DNA from: Myxococcales bacterium
Lineage (GTDB): Bacteria; Myxococcota_A; Polyangia; Haliangiales; Haliangiaceae
Reading direction: 5' to 3'
NCBI GenBank assembly: GCA_011526095.1
Contig: WYBA01000153.1
Location: 1-64,000 of the forward strand
Length of the DNA stretch: 64,000 nucleotides
Part shown: positions 63,172 to 64,000 of the stretch, piece after piece
Layout: every line of letters begins with the position of its first letter
Numbering within the stretch: the first letter of the stretch is position 1
Made by a program: the position numbers and the translations under genes
The notes under the pieces: generated by a model
Told to the model about the DNA's origin: nothing
Database searches by the model: none
What the model saw: the letters and a program-made list of their open reading frames with translations, nothing else

Positions 63172-63184
63172 CCGCCGGCCGCGC

Positions 63185-64000
63185 TCACCACGTCAGCTCG
63201 ACGAGCTCGACCGAGCCCGGCGAGGCGTAGCGGAACGGCACGATCGAGTAGCCGACGCCGGCGGTCACGATGATCGTCGTGCCGCCGAGCTGGTAGCGGC
63301 CGTCGACGTAGGGCGTCTCGAGCCGCGCCAGCGGGACGTGCCACACCCCGAGCAGCGGGTTGACCTGGCCGCCGTGGGTGTGGGCGGCGAGGATCAGGTC
63401 GACGCGGTCCTTCGCCCGCGCGGCGACGTCGTCGACGAGCTGGTGGGTCACCAGGATCCGGACGTCGGCGCCCTGCAGCTCCGCGATCAGCCGATCGATC
63501 TCCTCGCCCGACGTCCGCGACGGGTAGCTGTAGGTGAGGAACGCGACCGCGACGGTGCGCCCGTGGTGGTCGAACCGGCGGACCTCGTTGTGCACCATCT
63601 CGACGCCGTGGGCGCGCAGCGCGCGGGTGACCTCGCCGACGCTGCGCTCGCGGTCGATGTACGCGAAGTGCTCGTGGTCGCCGCGCACCGAGAACGTGCC
63701 GAGCCGGCTCGGCGCGAGCGCGGCGGTGCGCGCCGCGGCGGCGATGTGGTCGGGCCCCATGTTGATCCAGTCGCCGCCGGACAGCACGAGGTCGGGGCGG
63801 TCCGCCGCGACCCGCTTCATCACCGAAGCCGCGCGCGCGGCGTCGGTGTGATCGTCCTGCTGCAGGTCCGCCACGAACGCGATCCGCATCGGCGGCACGC
63901 CGGGCGCCGGCGCCGGCGCCGCGACCGTGTAGTGCCGCCACCGCAGCTCGCCGCGCTCCCAAAGGATCCGCGCCGGCGTGTAGATCGCGACCAGGACGAT
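63185..64000 (-). CDS. membrane metallophosphoesterase, 5' end beyond the window
   Basis: A partial gene: the frame stays open to the last base (272 codons seen, the start lies to the right). The N-terminal visible part IVLVAIYTPARILWERGELR, then WRHYTVAAPAPAPGVPP, is a hydrophobic segment leading to a linker. The catalytic domain follows with IAFVADLQQDD, VLSGGDWINMG, VRGDHEHFAYI, LVTHQ and LAAHTHGGQ, the order of motifs of YaeI/calcineurin-like membrane phosphoesterases. An ATG at 63898 is internal. It probably cleaves phosphate from lipid A precursors, UDP-sugar or other membrane substrates; the substrate is unknown. Confidence 0.85.
   Translation of the reverse strand: MVLVAIYTPARILWERGELRWRHYTVAAPAPAPGVPPMRIAFVADLQQDDHTDAARAASVMKRVAADRPDLVLSGGDWINMGPDHIAAAARTAALAPSRLGTFSVRGDHEHFAYIDRERSVGEVTRALRAHGVEMVHNEVRRFDHHGRTVAVAFLTYSYPSRTSGEEIDRLIAELQGADVRILVTHQLVDDVAARAKDRVDLILAAHTHGGQVNPLLGVWHVPLARLETPYVDGRYQLGGTTIIVTAGVGYSIVPFRYASPGSVELVELTW

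Overview
The window is very GC-rich and densely coding, with many GTG starts, strong third-position GC bias and four-base ATGA/GTGA gene overlaps. The gene content points to a myxobacterium (Myxococcota), most likely Kofleriaceae/Haliangium-like. There are three large eukaryotic-type Ser/Thr kinases with WD40 or AAA/TPR output domains. About ten lipoproteins carry Asp-Ala-Pro linkers. A CotH protein has a myxobacterial Cys-rich repeat, a DUF1592/DUF1552 pair is present, and there are very large TPR proteins. This assignment is inference from gene families; no rRNA or tRNA gene was seen.

Layout. 0-8 kb: two SUKH-like orphans, a ketoacyl-ACP synthase III, a WD40 kinase, a small lanthipeptide-like precursor, a katG 3' remnant, a GST gene broken by an amber codon, and an alpha/beta hydrolase. 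8-15.4 kb: a translationally coupled DUF1592 (with inserted CBM48-like domain)/DUF1552 pair and a kinase-AAA-TPR regulator. 15.4-19 kb: a YdeI-like/dbpA pair and an SPFH/NAD-kinase-like operon behind a sigma-70-type promoter with nested palindromes. 19-31 kb: a SUKH-like protein, a TPR protein, a lipoprotein, an M48 protease, a GDPD lipoprotein, a tandem YCII protein and hrpA. 31-40 kb: mostly cell-surface genes (small lipoproteins, a CXXXCH cytochrome, a three-repeat lipoprotein, a CotH/lectin protein) plus a kinase with a degenerate cyclase domain. 40-45.6 kb: envelope proteins, an EEP-family hydrolase, DUF3943, DUF3750 and a nitroreductase. 45.7-51.6 kb: a giant TPR protein with an embedded C39-like peptidase, and a 2OG-Fe(II) oxygenase. 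51.7-54.2 kb: three overlapping genes, two unknown plus an ArsB/NhaD-type transporter. 54.3-64 kb: lipoproteins, two metallophosphoesterases, hemerythrin, cupin, zinc-ribbon, CapA and GyrI-like proteins; the last gene runs off the right edge.

Expression. Many lead genes lack a Shine-Dalgarno sequence. They instead carry a TANNNT hexamer ending 6-8 nt before the start codon, the arrangement expected for leaderless mRNAs. A minority, such as the SPFH, NAD-kinase-like and GyrI-like genes, have clear GGAGG-type sites.

Most notable: (1) an orphan 69-residue peptide with a class I lanthipeptide-type GG leader and six Cys, each preceded by a Ser/Thr; (2) the repeated leaderless-promoter pattern; (3) a CBM48-like module inserted inside DUF1587; (4) the three-gene transporter module; (5) gene decay at 6.4-7.1 kb. 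No complete defence system, CRISPR array, prophage or IS element was found.
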